From Effrenium voratum (lineage: Eukaryota; Sar; Dinophyceae; Suessiales; Symbiodiniaceae), in NCBI GenBank assembly GCA_963377175.1, contig CAUJNA010001031.1, forward strand, positions 1-64,000: a DNA stretch of 64,000 nucleotides, given 5' to 3'. Position 1 is the first letter of the stretch. Each line of letters opens with the position of its first letter. The notes below the pieces were generated by a model, which was given only the letters and a program-made list of their open reading frames with translations, was not told the origin of the DNA and searched no databases. The position numbers were made by a program, and so were the translations under genes. Below are positions 35,940 through 49,700 of this stretch, piece by piece.

Positions 35940-38900
35940 CTCGCTCACGAGCTCTACGCTGTCTCTCATCAAGATTTGGTAACGGACCTCCGGGCATCGA
36001 TGTTTATTGTTTTTTGCCAGGCTCGTCATCCTAAACTCATGAGGTCCAGCTCTCGCTCTTCAATGGACAGATTCTGCATGTCCTCCTCCAACCTGAGCAA
36101 CGCACGCCCCGATGGTACCCTACTTTGCACCTTGGGGCATCAGATCTAGCTGCTTGCACTGTTTGGGGCACGTCAAAAATATAGTTGCATTGCGTGCTTC
36201 TCTAACCTGTGTTCAGGGAAATCCAACCATGAACAAGTTTAGCCAAATGCGCCTGAGGGGTTGGCAAAAGCCCCCAGTGCTACATGGCAGCCAAAGCGCC
36301 CTCAAATCAGCTCCTCTCGCATTGCTTGGTCACACCAAATATCTGTCGTAGCTCCAAACCGGGGTTCAACCACAAGGCCGGAACTTCCCGAAAGTTCCCA
36401 TCACACTGGCCATGACTCCCGTGTCATTCGTCATTTCTGATGTCCGAAGGGTCCCAGAACAAGAACTCCCCGGGTGTCCGCGCTGGTCGCGGCCCCGCTT
36501 GGCACGGTCCATGTTCTGCTCAAAGGACTTGAGCTGCTCCTAGCGGCGAACTAACGATTTGCGGTTGGCCATCAGATCAGTGGAACAACTTGATAAATCC
36601 TGGAACGGTTCGATTCAACCGCAAATGCCAACAAACAACCATGGCTTCATTTCTTGGTGCGAACATCCAACCCCAGCATCAGGTCAGGCCGGAGCCTTCT
36701 CCTTAGTGCTCGGTTGGCCACATCGCTGGCTTGGATTCAAGACTCTGATTTGTTGGTGGCTGTTGGGAGTGTCAGCCAGGGAACCAAAGACAGCCGCCCC
36801 GAAGCCACTCTTCCTCTTGAGACACAAAACATCATGATGGCTTGATTTGGGGAGGGGAGACAAATCGACCCCTAGAGATCTCCATGAGGGTGGTTCCGTG
36901 ATTTTGAGTTGTGGAAACCACGTACTTTGAGAGGGGGGGAACCGGGTCATTGAAGTTCATAGCCATGTTCCCTGTGTTGGAAAGGACAAAGGGTCAGTTT
37001 CCTTTGGGGTCATGATTGAAGGAAGCGGGTAGCGACCTTTAGTTTACCCTTTCAGACAAACCGGAAGCAAAGAAATTAGTTCGTTGGTTACACCAAAGGT
37101 TGAGTGGACGAGCGCGAGCCGAGAGTTGGAGCACGTCTCCCCTTTTTTTTTCGGTTTTGAGAAACACGCAACGACAACGACGATTTTGTCTGGGGGACCC
37201 AAAAGGTAAATTACATACAAACACAGGTGTCATTTTGGGAAATCCGCGGCCTTAAATGGGGCATGAAACCAATCTAAACAAGTGGAACCCATCTGTTTCC
37301 TTCTCAAACTCACTTAAAAGGACACCTGCGAAAAGAACATAGAATCGATTTGGGACCTCTGCCCCCCCAAACCTCCCCCCCCCCAAAAAAAAAAAAAACG
37401 CGCAGATCCTCCACCGCCTGCTGGCGCTTCTCTTCCAGGTCCTTCCGCTGCTCCATGAGGAAGGGCACGTAGCTGTCCACGAACTCCTGCCGCAAGCGTT
37501 GCAGAAGGACACCGGTCCAAACCACGCTGGGAGGTTCCATGTCCTTGGGAAGGGACGCAAAATGGTAGATTGAACCGAGATGAAACCTCAAATCAAATTG
37601 GCGTTTCTAAACGGAGATGAACTCCGGCCACCGCAAAGAATCATATCACTTCTAACACTAGAATCCGCGGAGGGAGTGTGATCCAATTTGATGACAACCC
37701 CCCTCCCACCCCCCTCCCCGTTACTCGGCAAATATCAACAGGATAGTCGATAAAGCCTAATGCTCCCAGATCGCCGGTCCGCTTTGTTTCGTTGGGCTCC
37801 GACTGGGTTGAGCAAAAGGGTCGGATCAAAGAACTTTTGGCCCGGAAAAACCATTTGGGCGTGGCACCCCTTTGGTCCTTTGGTGGTTTGCATGAAACAC
37901 TCAAAACGCAAAACCACCGCTTTGGGGGTCCGACACCCATTTGCTTGCGAACGGTCTAAGGGCCTAAGGGGCCTTTGAATGTCACAAGTGAGAAAAGCCC
38001 AAAGGCCTCAGTGGCTCGCGCCTGCGCCGCTTCGCCGAGGGCCTTCTCGAAGTCTTCACAACCGGCGCCCGTGACGGCGGACACGCCCACGGACCTCCAT
38101 CGATCGCTGGGCGCAAGGCTGGGTTGAGGTTTGGGGGAGAAAGCCGTGGCGAGGGCCGGTCGTCGATTTAACAAACCGAGGGTCGAATTAACAAAACCCC
38201 GGGGGGGGGGAGGGAGGAGGCAAAGCAAGGGTTGGACAGAAAAGGGAGCCGCTTTAAAAGCAAAGCATCAAGACACCTTCCGGTTTGGCACCTAAGGGTA
38301 TCCAGGACCCTAGTGCATTGGTTTGTGAGCCGCTTGTGGCTTGGTGATAGGAAACTGCGACGCACAGGGATCCAACATGATCATTCATTGCTTACAAAGT
38401 GGAGCTCTGCAATCAGCCTTTGATGCGAAACTTCAAAGGGAATCCACACTCAGCTTCCCCAAAAAGGGGGTAAGTTTTGCGTGTTTTCGTTTTGTTTGAA
38501 AGCGATGGTTTTTTTCAGTGCGTCAGGAAACTCTGGTGCTTGTAGAGGCCAAAATGGGAAACCACCACCCCGGAACACCTCCACGGCAAACGAAAGCACT
38601 CCAAGCATGCCATCCAGCCTCCAAGCCCACCCAAAAGAAAAGGTAAAACCCCGCAAGTCAAAACAACAAGCAAAACCTAGAGGTCCTGGAGTTCGGGGCC
38701 TAAGCTGAAATCCGCCAGCCGCCGATTTTGGACACAGCTGGGTCTCAGAGTTTCAGCCGCCAGCCGCCTATTTTTTTTGCTGGCTGGTTCCGCCGGGCAT
38801 CTCCTTGGCTGGCTGGCTGATTCCGCCGGGCATGTCCTTGGCTGACTGGCTGATTCCGCCGGGCATCTCCTTGGCTGACTGGCTGATTCCGCCGGGCATT

Positions 38901-40179
38901 TTCTTGGCAGGCTGGCCGGCTGATTCCGCCGGTGGATTCCAGGCCGGCTTGCTGGCCGATTCCGCAGGCTGGTTCCGACCAGAAGCGGTGGTTTACAAAA
39001 GCTGGCTTTTGTGTACGGCCGGCGTCTTCCAACAGAAGGTTTCCGCATGGGCGTTTCCTTAGCTGTCTGATTCTGCCGGTGCGTAGCTCTGATGAGAAAT
39101 GGTCGTTTACAAAAGCTGGTTTTTGTATACGTCGGTTCCTGGAGCCATGGTCCTCCTGAGCCCCCCTGTAATTTCCGGTACGAGGACACCTCCATGAACT
39201 TGCTTGCGCCCTATGAAGGTGGTTCTAAGTCAACCAACTCCTGTTGATTTGTCACCCAAGTATGGTGATGTTCAACCCAATTAGCAAAGGTTATAAGGCG
39301 TCAAATCCCACTTCTCCCAGTCGCTACCCCGAGTATGACTGACGCTGGACTGCATCGGTTTTTCTTTTCTGCGCGTTCGATCTTGCATCTACTGCCCAAA
39401 TCGATAAGAACGCTCGTTCGAGGCATCCCCCCGCAGCGGGGCCAAACATTTACGAATGTTGCAACTACGAGAAAAAACCCGCGGGCCACTAAGTCCTGCA
39501 CCTACCAACTGGGTTGAAACATCCAATACGGGTCCCTACATGTCCCTTTCGGCTGGTTTCCAGTACGCCCTAATTTTCGGGAACCTGGCCAATCGGTGAA
39601 CTTCCATTGGCAGTGATGTTTTGCATGGATATGAACTTTCATTATTTATCTATCTATCTATCTATCTAGCTCTCTATCTCTCGATCTCCCTACCTCTCTA
39701 TCTATCTCTCTATCTCTCTCTATCTCTCTCTCTAAATCTCTCCATCTATCTGTCTATTTATTTCTCTCTCTCTCTCTTTCCATCTATCTTTCTATATGTC
39801 CATCTACCTAGTCTATAATCTATCCACCGGTCACCTACCCATCTATTTATTTGCCTGCCTATGTACCTAGTTCTCAATAGCTGTCTCTATCAATCTATCA
39901 ATCTATCAATCTATCTACCGGTCTGTCTATCTATCTCTCTATGTATCTACCCATCTATCTCTCTATCTCCCTCTCTCTCTCTGTGTCTCTGTCTTCCTAT
40001 CTATCATCTACGTACCTATCCATTTATCCATCTACCTACCTGCCCGTTGATTTATCTGCCTGTCTATCTCTCTCTGTCTCTCCATCTATCTATCTACCTA
40101 CCTATCTATCCCTATTTATCTATCTACACCCCTACCCATTTATCAAGCCATCTGCAAGTCTATCTATCTATATTTCTCT

Positions 40180-40213
<34 letters not shown>

Positions 40214-43200
40214 GTCTCTTTCTCTCTATACACCTGTCTATCTCTCCCTCATGTTTATCTACCTGTCTCTCTCTCTCTCTCTCTATCAGTCAATCAGTCA
40301 ATCAATCAATCAATCAATCTATCTATCTATCTATCTTTCTATCTACCTTGTTTCAAATTACCTACTCAGTTGTCAATTTATCCATCTACCAACCTATCTA
40401 CCTCTCCATCTATCTTGCTATCTGTCCGTCTATCTAGTCTACTATCTATCGACCTACCTAACTATTTCTCTACCTGCCTACTACTCATCTGTCTGTGTAT
40501 CTATTCAATATCTATCTCGATCTCGCTCTCTATCTATATACCTCTATCTATGTATCTCTCTATCTATCTCTCTATCTCTCTTTCTCACTCTATGTATCTA
40601 GCCATCTGTCTCTCTGCTTCTTTTTCTCTCTCTCTCTCTCTCTCTCTTGACTACTTATCTCTCTATCTCTATATCCATGTGTCTATCTATCTATCTATCC
40701 ACCTCTCTCTCTCTCTCTCTATCTGCTTAACCTGTCTATCCATCTAACCATCTATTTCTTGAACTGTATACCCATCTATCTATCTACCTAGCTCTCTCTC
40801 TCTCTCTCTGTGAGAATGTATATCTCTGTCTACTTGTTCATACATACATCTATCTAGCTGTCTATCTCTGCCTATCTATCTATCAATATCCATCTCTCTC
40901 TCTCTCTCTCTCTATGCATCTACCTCTTTGTCTTCTTTCTATCTATCAATTTAGCTATCTATCTAGACATCTATGTCACCATCTTTCTAACCATCTATGT
41001 ATCAACCCCTTTCTCTACCAATCGATCTATCTACCTACCTACCTAGCAATCTAGCAATCGATCTAGCAATCTATCTCCCTACAGCCTCCCCGCCAATCTA
41101 CCAGCCCACCAACCTATCTATCTGTCTGTCTATCTATCTATCCCTGTCTCTCTGTCTATCTGATCTGTCTATCCATCCATCCAACCATCCATCCATCCAT
41201 CCAACTGTCTATCTATCAATCTATTTATCTATCAACCTACCTACCTATTCATCTATGTATCGACCCACCTATCTATCGATGGATCTGTCCATCTATCTAT
41301 CTATCTTTCTCTCTAAATCTCCATGAACTACCTACCTATCTGTCTATCTATCTAAAAACTTGTATCGATCGATCTATCTGTATATCGATCCATCTCTCTC
41401 TCTCTCTCTACATCAATCTCTCTCTATCTCTCTTTGTATCTATCTATCTATCTATCTACGCACCCAGCTACTTATCCGTCTACCGACCTACCTATTTATC
41501 TGTCTACCTGTCCAATTCTCTCTGTCTCTCTATCTATCTACCTACCTATCTAGCTCTATTCATCTATCTACGTGCCTGCCTACCTATTTATCAACCTATA
41601 TACCTATCTATCTCTCTCTCTCTTTCTCTATATCTATCTATCTATCTATCTATCTGTCTATCTATTCATCTATGCAACTACCTATCTAACCATCTATCTA
41701 TCTAATCCATTTATCTATCTACGTATCTATTTACCTTCTGCCTGCGTACCTGTTTATCTATCTGTTTCATCTTTCTATCTATGTAACCATCTCTCTATCT
41801 CTATCTGTCTATCTATCTAACAATCTATCTATCTGTCTATCTATCTATCTACTTGTTTCAACCTACCTACTCACCTATCTAGTGATCTATCTACCGACCT
41901 ATCTATCTCTCTGCCTGTCCATCTTTCTATCTATCGGTCTATCTCTCTCTCGCTCTCTCCCTCTTTCCATCTAACTTTCTTTCTGTCTATCTATGTATGT
42001 AGTCGATTTAATCTCTCTATCTACCTATCTCTATCTCTATCTATCTCTCTATATCCCTCTCTCCCTCTATCTATATTCCAACATCTTTCTCTATCTACCT
42101 ATGTCTCTCTTTCTACATTTATGCCTATCCCTCTCCCTCTATCTACCTACATCTCTCTATCTCCCTACCTATAAAACTATCTATACCTTTCTCTATCTAC
42201 CTATCTCTTTCCTATTTTCCTGCCTACCTATATAGACATCAGTCTATCTATCAATCTTTCTATCTCTGCATAGCTATCTATCAATCCCCCCCCTCTCTCT
42301 CTACCTATCTAAATCCTATCTACCTACATGTTCTCTATCTACCTATCTCTCTCCCTATCGAATCTAACTACCTGCATCTTTCTCTATCTGCCTATCGCTC
42401 TTCCTATATACCTGCCTACCTATATAGACATACATCTATCTATCTATCTATCCCTACCAATACCACCCCCTCTCTCTCTCTCCCTCCCTCTATCTTTCCA
42501 CCTCCAAATCTATCTACCCACATCTGTCTCTATCTATTTATCTATCTGCCCATCTACCCCTTTCTCTATCTACCTGTCTCTCTGTCTCTCTCTCTCTCTC
42601 TCCCTATATTTCCGTCTATCTTTTTAAGATGAAATCTATCTATCTATCTATCTATCTCAGCCCTGCGAACGAAGCTAACCGAAAACACACAGATTCAGCG
42701 CAAGCCACATGACAGCGGAAGTCTGCAGGGATCAATCCAGCAACATACGCAATGAATTGTCGCGAACAACAAAATCAACTAACGTGTGTCGGCTTATTGT
42801 TCGGTGTGTGTGTGTCTTGATCGTGCTTTTGCAAGCCCAAAATTTCACGGACTTCTTAAGTGTTTGCAGGGGGCAGGAATAGGCCAGCTCCCAACAGTGA
42901 CTGCGCACGGAAAAAACACCAATGCCCTAATCCACGGGGTGTTTGTTTCGATGGAGGGAGGTGTTGAGCCTGCAAGTAAGGAGTCCCGAAGAAGCCAGCT
43001 TTATGTGCTAGAAACTATTCCAAGTACACGGTGTCCCTGCAGGGTGAAGCATCAAAACAAAGTAATTAAGCATCAAATAAATCTTATTTCCAAAGATCAG
43101 AAAACAAAAACTTATTAGGTGTCAAACAAAACTTGTTGGGCACAATTTTTGCCGCACAACAAAGTAAAAAGCCTGGAAACTGCAGCTATCAAAACAATAT

Positions 43201-45700
43201 TAGGCATCAAAAACGAACTTGTCGAGCATGGCTGGGGTTGCTTTGTTTAGAGCTTGTTGGGGGTGGGATTACTGTGCGTTGATTTAGGGTTGTTTGGCTT
43301 AGGGTCGGGGTTGGGTGGGTTTGAGGTGGGTTTCGGGCGGGCTTGGTTTGGGTTGGCGGGTTTAGGATGGGTTTAGGGTCGATGTAAAGTGTTTACAGTT
43401 TGGGGTGGGCGGCCCAATCCGGCCCAATCTATATCCATCTAGACCTCTCTGTATAGTTACGTACCTATATACATTACGCTTAAGGTCTATCTATATCTAT
43501 CCATGTCTATCTGTATAGGCACATATATATATATATATGTGTCTATCTGCGCTGAATTTACACCTACATCTACATCTATATCTATCTTTCTTTCCGTCTA
43601 TATCCATCTATAAAAATATATCTACCGGTCTTCCTATATCTATCTTTATCTAAACAAGTGTCTATATCACTCTCTCTGAGTATGTGTATCAAGATATAGC
43701 TATAAACACATATCAATATTCATCTAACTTACTATCTGTCTATCTATTTATCTAAATATATTTCCGCTCATTTATACCATTTCTCTCTCTATATGTATAT
43801 ATATATATATGTGGTCACCCCCCCCCCCATGATCCACCCCCAGAGTGTGGAATGCAAGAGAACACTGTAAAATACAGTGTTTTCTAGATGAAGCAGACAT
43901 GTTGGATTGTTTTGCAGATGTGCTTCTCAAGATAAGGCTTGCTGACTGCTACATGGGTTTCAGATGAAGCAGACTGAGCTTGTTCGAGTGCTTTCACATG
44001 AAGCAGATGGACTTTCATCTTCCATGCAATATGAAATATGAACCTCTCAGCATTTTGTGCTTCCAGGTACTCAAAGTGCTGGAAGGTCCCTTGTTTTCGA
44101 AGACAAGGGACCTTCCAGCACTTTGAGCACCTGGAAGCAGAGGTCCCTCTTCAACCTAGCCTTGACAGCTTGGCAGCTGAAGACTCCTGGAGACTAGGTT
44201 TTTAGGTTTTCTAGGGACCTCTCAGCACTTTGGGCCGACAAGTAGAGGACATGATGAGAGTAGACGAGTGTCATATCGCAGATCTCGCAAACTGGCCCTT
44301 TTTGATGGCCGTTGCGCAATCCTACTTAAAACAAAATTGAAGATAGATATGTTGTTGGCATGTAAATCCTTTCTAAATTCTGAGTAAAAGATTGAACAAA
44401 TCCTTCTGGGAAAGAAACCCCTTTAAAGTCCAACTTGACATAAGAATTCTAATCAAAATCAAATTGAAATCATGCCTAAAAAAGAAATCATACTGAAGTT
44501 CTAATTCAAACTAGAAATGTTACTCGAACTCAGTCCTATTAGTTCCTATGTAAAATATGCTTGAATAAAAGGCTGAGGCATTCCCATTGGCAAGGAAACA
44601 CCTTTGAACTCTATACTTGAAGTACTCTTTAAAAAGGAACTCTTATCTAAATTATGATGGAAGCTAGAATTTATACTAGGCCACTATCCTTACTAAATTC
44701 CATTTAACCTTAGTTGAAAAACCCGTGCGAAAGGAATCCCACCTTTACAATCTAATCAGAAATTAAAATCATATGTTGCAATTGTTTGAACATATCTCTA
44801 GCCTCTTGAAAAAGGAGGCCCTATGTCAGGTTCACCCTAAATTAGAATTCATACTAGAATTCATTCCTTGTTAAATTCCATTTGAATTATCATTGAAAAA
44901 CATGAACACTCCTCCTGGGCAAGGACCCCGATTGAAATCTAAATTGAAATCATCGTTGCAAAGGAGATGCTATTCTAGCTAAAACTACAAATTCTACTAG
45001 AGTTCTTCCCTTGTAAACACTATTTAAATTATAATTAAAAAACTGGCCAAATCCTTCTGGGAAGGAAAAGCACCTTTAAAGCCAAAATTTGAAAGAGTGC
45101 CAAAATGTGCCAAAACTGAGGAGCCAGGAAAGAACTGAGTGCAGCAATGCCAAATGTGGATCACGGGGGGGGGGGTGAGCATATATATGCAAATCTCCGT
45201 CTCTCTCCATCCTATCTCTCTCTACCTCTCTATCTACCTATCTCTCTCTACCTCTCTATCTAAAAATCTATTTGCATCTTTCTCTATCTACCCATCTCTC
45301 TCTCTCTCTCTCTATCTACCAATCTCTCTGTCTCTCGATGAATACCGATCCATATGCAAAAAGAAATATATATATATATATGTGTGTGTCTACATATTTC
45401 TCTAACCATCTATCTATCTACATGTGTATATATAGATACCTACATATGTCTCTATCTAGCTATCTCTCTCTCCCTCTCTATCTACCTATCTCCCCTCTCT
45501 CTATGTATATACCTCTCTCTCTCTCTATGAATACCTGTCTCTCTCTCTCTCCCTCTATCTCGCCATCTATAAACCTATCTACATCTTTCTCTATCTACCT
45601 ATCTCTCTCTATGTATACCTATCTCTCTCTATGTCTCCATCTAAATATCTATCTAATTTTTTCTCTATCTACCTAGTTCTCTATCTGTATTGACCTATCT

Positions 45701-45731
<31 letters not shown>

Positions 45732-46677
45732 GCTCTACCGACCTATCTATCGACCTGTGTATGTGTATATCTATCCACATATTTCTCTATCTACCTATCT
45801 CTCTCTCTATCTATCAATCTCTCTCTCTCTACATAAATGTATATATATACACCTATCTCTCTACAAATATGTATATATATATGCCATCTCTCTCTCTGTA
45901 TCTACATTTCTCTCTCTCTCTATACCTATCTGCCTCTCTATCTACATCTTCCTCTATCTGCCTACTTCTCTCTCTATATTCACCTATATATATTTCTCTC
46001 TCTCTCCCGACCTATCTATCTACATGTATGCATATATCTATCTACATGCTTCTCTATCTACCTATCTCTCTGTCTCTCTCTCTATCTACCTATCTCTCTC
46101 TCTATATATATATACACCTATCTTTGTACATATATATATATATATCAATCTATGCACATATGTTTCATCTACCTACCTAGACCTATCTGTCTATTTTTTG
46201 TATATACATTTCATATTTCTGTATCTACCTACCCATCTACATATATATATATATACCTCTACATATTTCTCTATCTACCTATTTCTCTATCTACCTATCT
46301 CTCTCTATATCCATATTTCTCTAACCATCTATCTACATGTACATATATATATATACACCTACATATTTCTCTATCTAGCTATCTCTGTTTCCCTCTCTAT
46401 CTACATATTTCCACCTCTCTCTATTTATATACCTCTCTCTCTCTCTCTACAAGTAAGGTCCGGCAGAGCCGGGGGGCGGAAGTTTCAAACATTTAAAAAC
46501 TATAGTTGTCTGTCTCTTTCCTTTCATGACTCTTTTTTCTTCTTGCTTTCCTTCCTTCCCTCCTTTTTTCCTTCCTTCCTTCCTTCTTGCTTGCTGTCGT
46601 TCTTCCTTTCTTTCTTTTGTTCTTTCTTGGTTTCTTTTCTGTCTTGTCTTTCTTTTTTTTCTGTATTTTCTGTCTTT

Positions 46678-46748
<71 letters not shown>

Positions 46749-49700
46749 CTCTTCTTTTCATTATTTCTTTCTTTCTTTCTTTCTTTCGTTCTTTCTCTCT
46801 TTCTCTCTTTTTCTCTTTCTCTCGTTCTCTCTTTCTCTCGTTCTCTCTTTCTCTCGTTCTCTTTGTCTCTTTCTTTCTTTGTTGCTTTGTTTCTTTCTTT
46901 ATTTTCTTTCTTTTCTTTTCTTTTCTTTTCTTTCCTTTCCTTTCTTCCTTCCTTTCTTCCTTCCTTTCTTTCTTCCTTTATTTCTGTCTTTCTTGCTTTC
47001 TTTCTTTCTTTCTTTCCTTCCTTCCTTTCTTTTTTTCTGTCTTTCTTTCTTTCTTTGCTTGCTTGCTTGCTTTCTTTCTTTTCTTTCTTTTTTTTTCTCA
47101 TTCCTTCCTTCCTTCCTTCCTTCCTTGCTTGCTTGCTTGCTTGCTTGCTTGATTGCTTTCTTTCTTTCTTTTTTTTGACTACTTTCGCGCTTAAAAGTTG
47201 CGATCTCGAGCCCCAGTTGCGAAAGTGGACTTCGGACTACTTTTTGCACTTAAAACTTGCGATTTCGATCCCCTGCGAAAGTCGGCTTCGCGGACTTTTT
47301 CGTACTTAAACGTTGCGATTTCGAGTCACAGCTGCAACAGGACTACTTTCGTACTTAAAAGTTGCGAATTCGAGCCCCAGCTGCGAAAGTGGACTTTGCA
47401 AGGAGCCGAATTCACACACAGCGCCAACGTTTTCTGCATCTTGCTATCCCCCAGCTCGCAGAGAGTGGATCCAGCACCTTGCGAAAGTGCTGTGCCTGCC
47501 ACGAAATCTATACTTGGCCTTGCGAAAGTGCTGCGCCTGCCACGCAACTCAAACCTTGCGAAACCTGCGCGCGGCCGTGCCAATGGTCCCGTCTCCGAGA
47601 CCGTTCCGGGACCGTCCCGCACCCGCCTCCGTACAGGCGTCGCAGCCGAGGTGGTTTGCGCACTGTCCGGAAGTCCAATTCACGCACAGCGCCAACGTTT
47701 CTGCATCTTGCTATCCCCCAGCTCTCCTGATTTCAGCATTTGTCGAAGCATTTTCGCTAGCTATACGTCAAAGCTATCTATCTGTCACGCTAACCATATT
47801 TTGGAAAGCTATATATGTGTCAAGCTACCTGTCATGGCCATATATGTCAAAGCAGCTGGCTCATTTAGTCCCAGTAGTACGGAAGTTTCTTGTTAAACTT
47901 CCTTTGATGAATACCTATCTCCCTCTCTATTTCATTATCTATGTATCTATCTACATCGTTCTCTATTTACCCATCTCTCTCTATCTACATATCTCCCTCT
48001 CCCTAAATATACATATCTCTCTCTCTCCCTATACCTATCTCTCTCTATCTCTTTATCTAAATATCTATCTACATCTTTCTCTATCTACCTGGTTCTCTGT
48101 CTATATTCACCTATCTCTACCGGCCTATCTATCTACATGTATATGTGTATATCTATCTACATTCTTCTCTATCTACCTGTCTCTCTCTCTCTATCTACCT
48201 ATCCCTCTCTCCCTCTATCTACAAATCTCTCTCTCTCTACATATAGATATATATATCTATCTATCTACACATATATATATATATATACACATATTTTTCT
48301 ATCTACCTATCTCTCTCCCTCTCTCTATATCTACATTTCTCTCTCTCTCTCTACACCCATCTGCCTCTCTATGTCTCTATCTACCTATCTCTCTACATCT
48401 TTCTCTATCTGCCTAGTTCTCTCTCTATATTCACTTATATATCTCTCTCTCTCTACCGAATTATCTATCTACATGTATATGCATATATCTAGCTACATAC
48501 TTCTCTATCTACCTATCTCTCTGTCTCTCTTTTTCTAACTACCTATCTCTCCCTCCCTCCAATCTCCTTATATATACCTATCTTTCTACATATATATATA
48601 TAAATCAATCTCTGCACATATGTTTTATCTGCTTTATGTAGACCTATCTGTCTACACATATACACATATATTGCTTTGTCTACCTATCTCTCTCTCTCTC
48701 TCTGTATAGATCTACATTTTTCCTACCTAAACTTCTATCTACATCTTTCCCTATCTACATATCTCTCTCTATATATATACACCGGTCTATCTACATAAAT
48801 ATATATATATATATATACATATCTCTTTATCTACCTATCCATCTACATATGTATATACACCTCTCTACATAATTCTCTATCTACCTACCTCTCTCTCTAT
48901 GTCTACATTTGTCTCTCTCTCTCTATACCTATCTGCCTTTCTATCTCATCTACATCTTTCTCTATCTGCCTAGTTCTCTCTCTATATTCACCTATCTCTC
49001 TCTCTCTGTACCGACCTATCTATCTACATGTACATGCATACATCTATCTACATACTTCTCTATCTACCTATCTCTCTCTCTCTATCGACCTATCTCACTC
49101 TCTCTCTATCTCTCTAGCAATATATATATATATAGCTACATCTTTCTCTATCTACCCATCTCTCTCTCTCTCTATCTGCAAATCTCTCTCTCTCTATGTG
49201 CAAATCTCTCTGTCTCTCTCGATATATACCGATCCACCTACATATGTATATATACATACATATTTCTCTATCTACCTATCTACCTGCATAAATATATATA
49301 TATATAAATAGATATATATATAGTTACCTACCTCTCTACCTATCTCTCTCCCTCTCTCTATCTACCCATCTCTCTCTCTGACTCTCTCTCTCTCTCTCTC
49401 TCTCTTTCTACCTATCTCTCCCTGCATCTATCTACCAACCTCTCTCTATCTACCAATCTCTCTATCTGCCGGGCATCTCCTGAGCTGGCTGGCTGATTCC
49501 GCCGTCTTGGTTGCCTGGCTGATTCCGCCGGACATTTCCCTGGCTGGCTGGCTGGCTGATTCCGCCAGGGACCCGGAGTGCAGGACCCCTAGCAAAACAC
49601 CACAAACCAAACCAAAAGGCAAACCAACCACCCAACCCGCCCCACTCACCAACCCCCCACCAAACCCGGCAAACCCGCCAAACCCACCCACCCACCCAAC

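Noticed and set aside
36590..36620. Possible tRNA T-loop (ggttcgattcaacc)
   Set aside because: No acceptor, D or anticodon stems can be built around it.
36670..36751. Minus exon [18 protein letters not shown] between GPN1 exons 10 and 11
   Set aside because: Exons 10 and 11 join directly in phase and match the family's EDL-REQL transition; inserting this piece would break the alignment.
37487..37543. Upstream extension of GPN1 exon 10 ([19 protein letters not shown])
   Set aside because: The acceptor at 37544 is also in phase, but the one at 37487 gives the expected length relative to known GPN1 proteins. Alternative acceptors remain possible.
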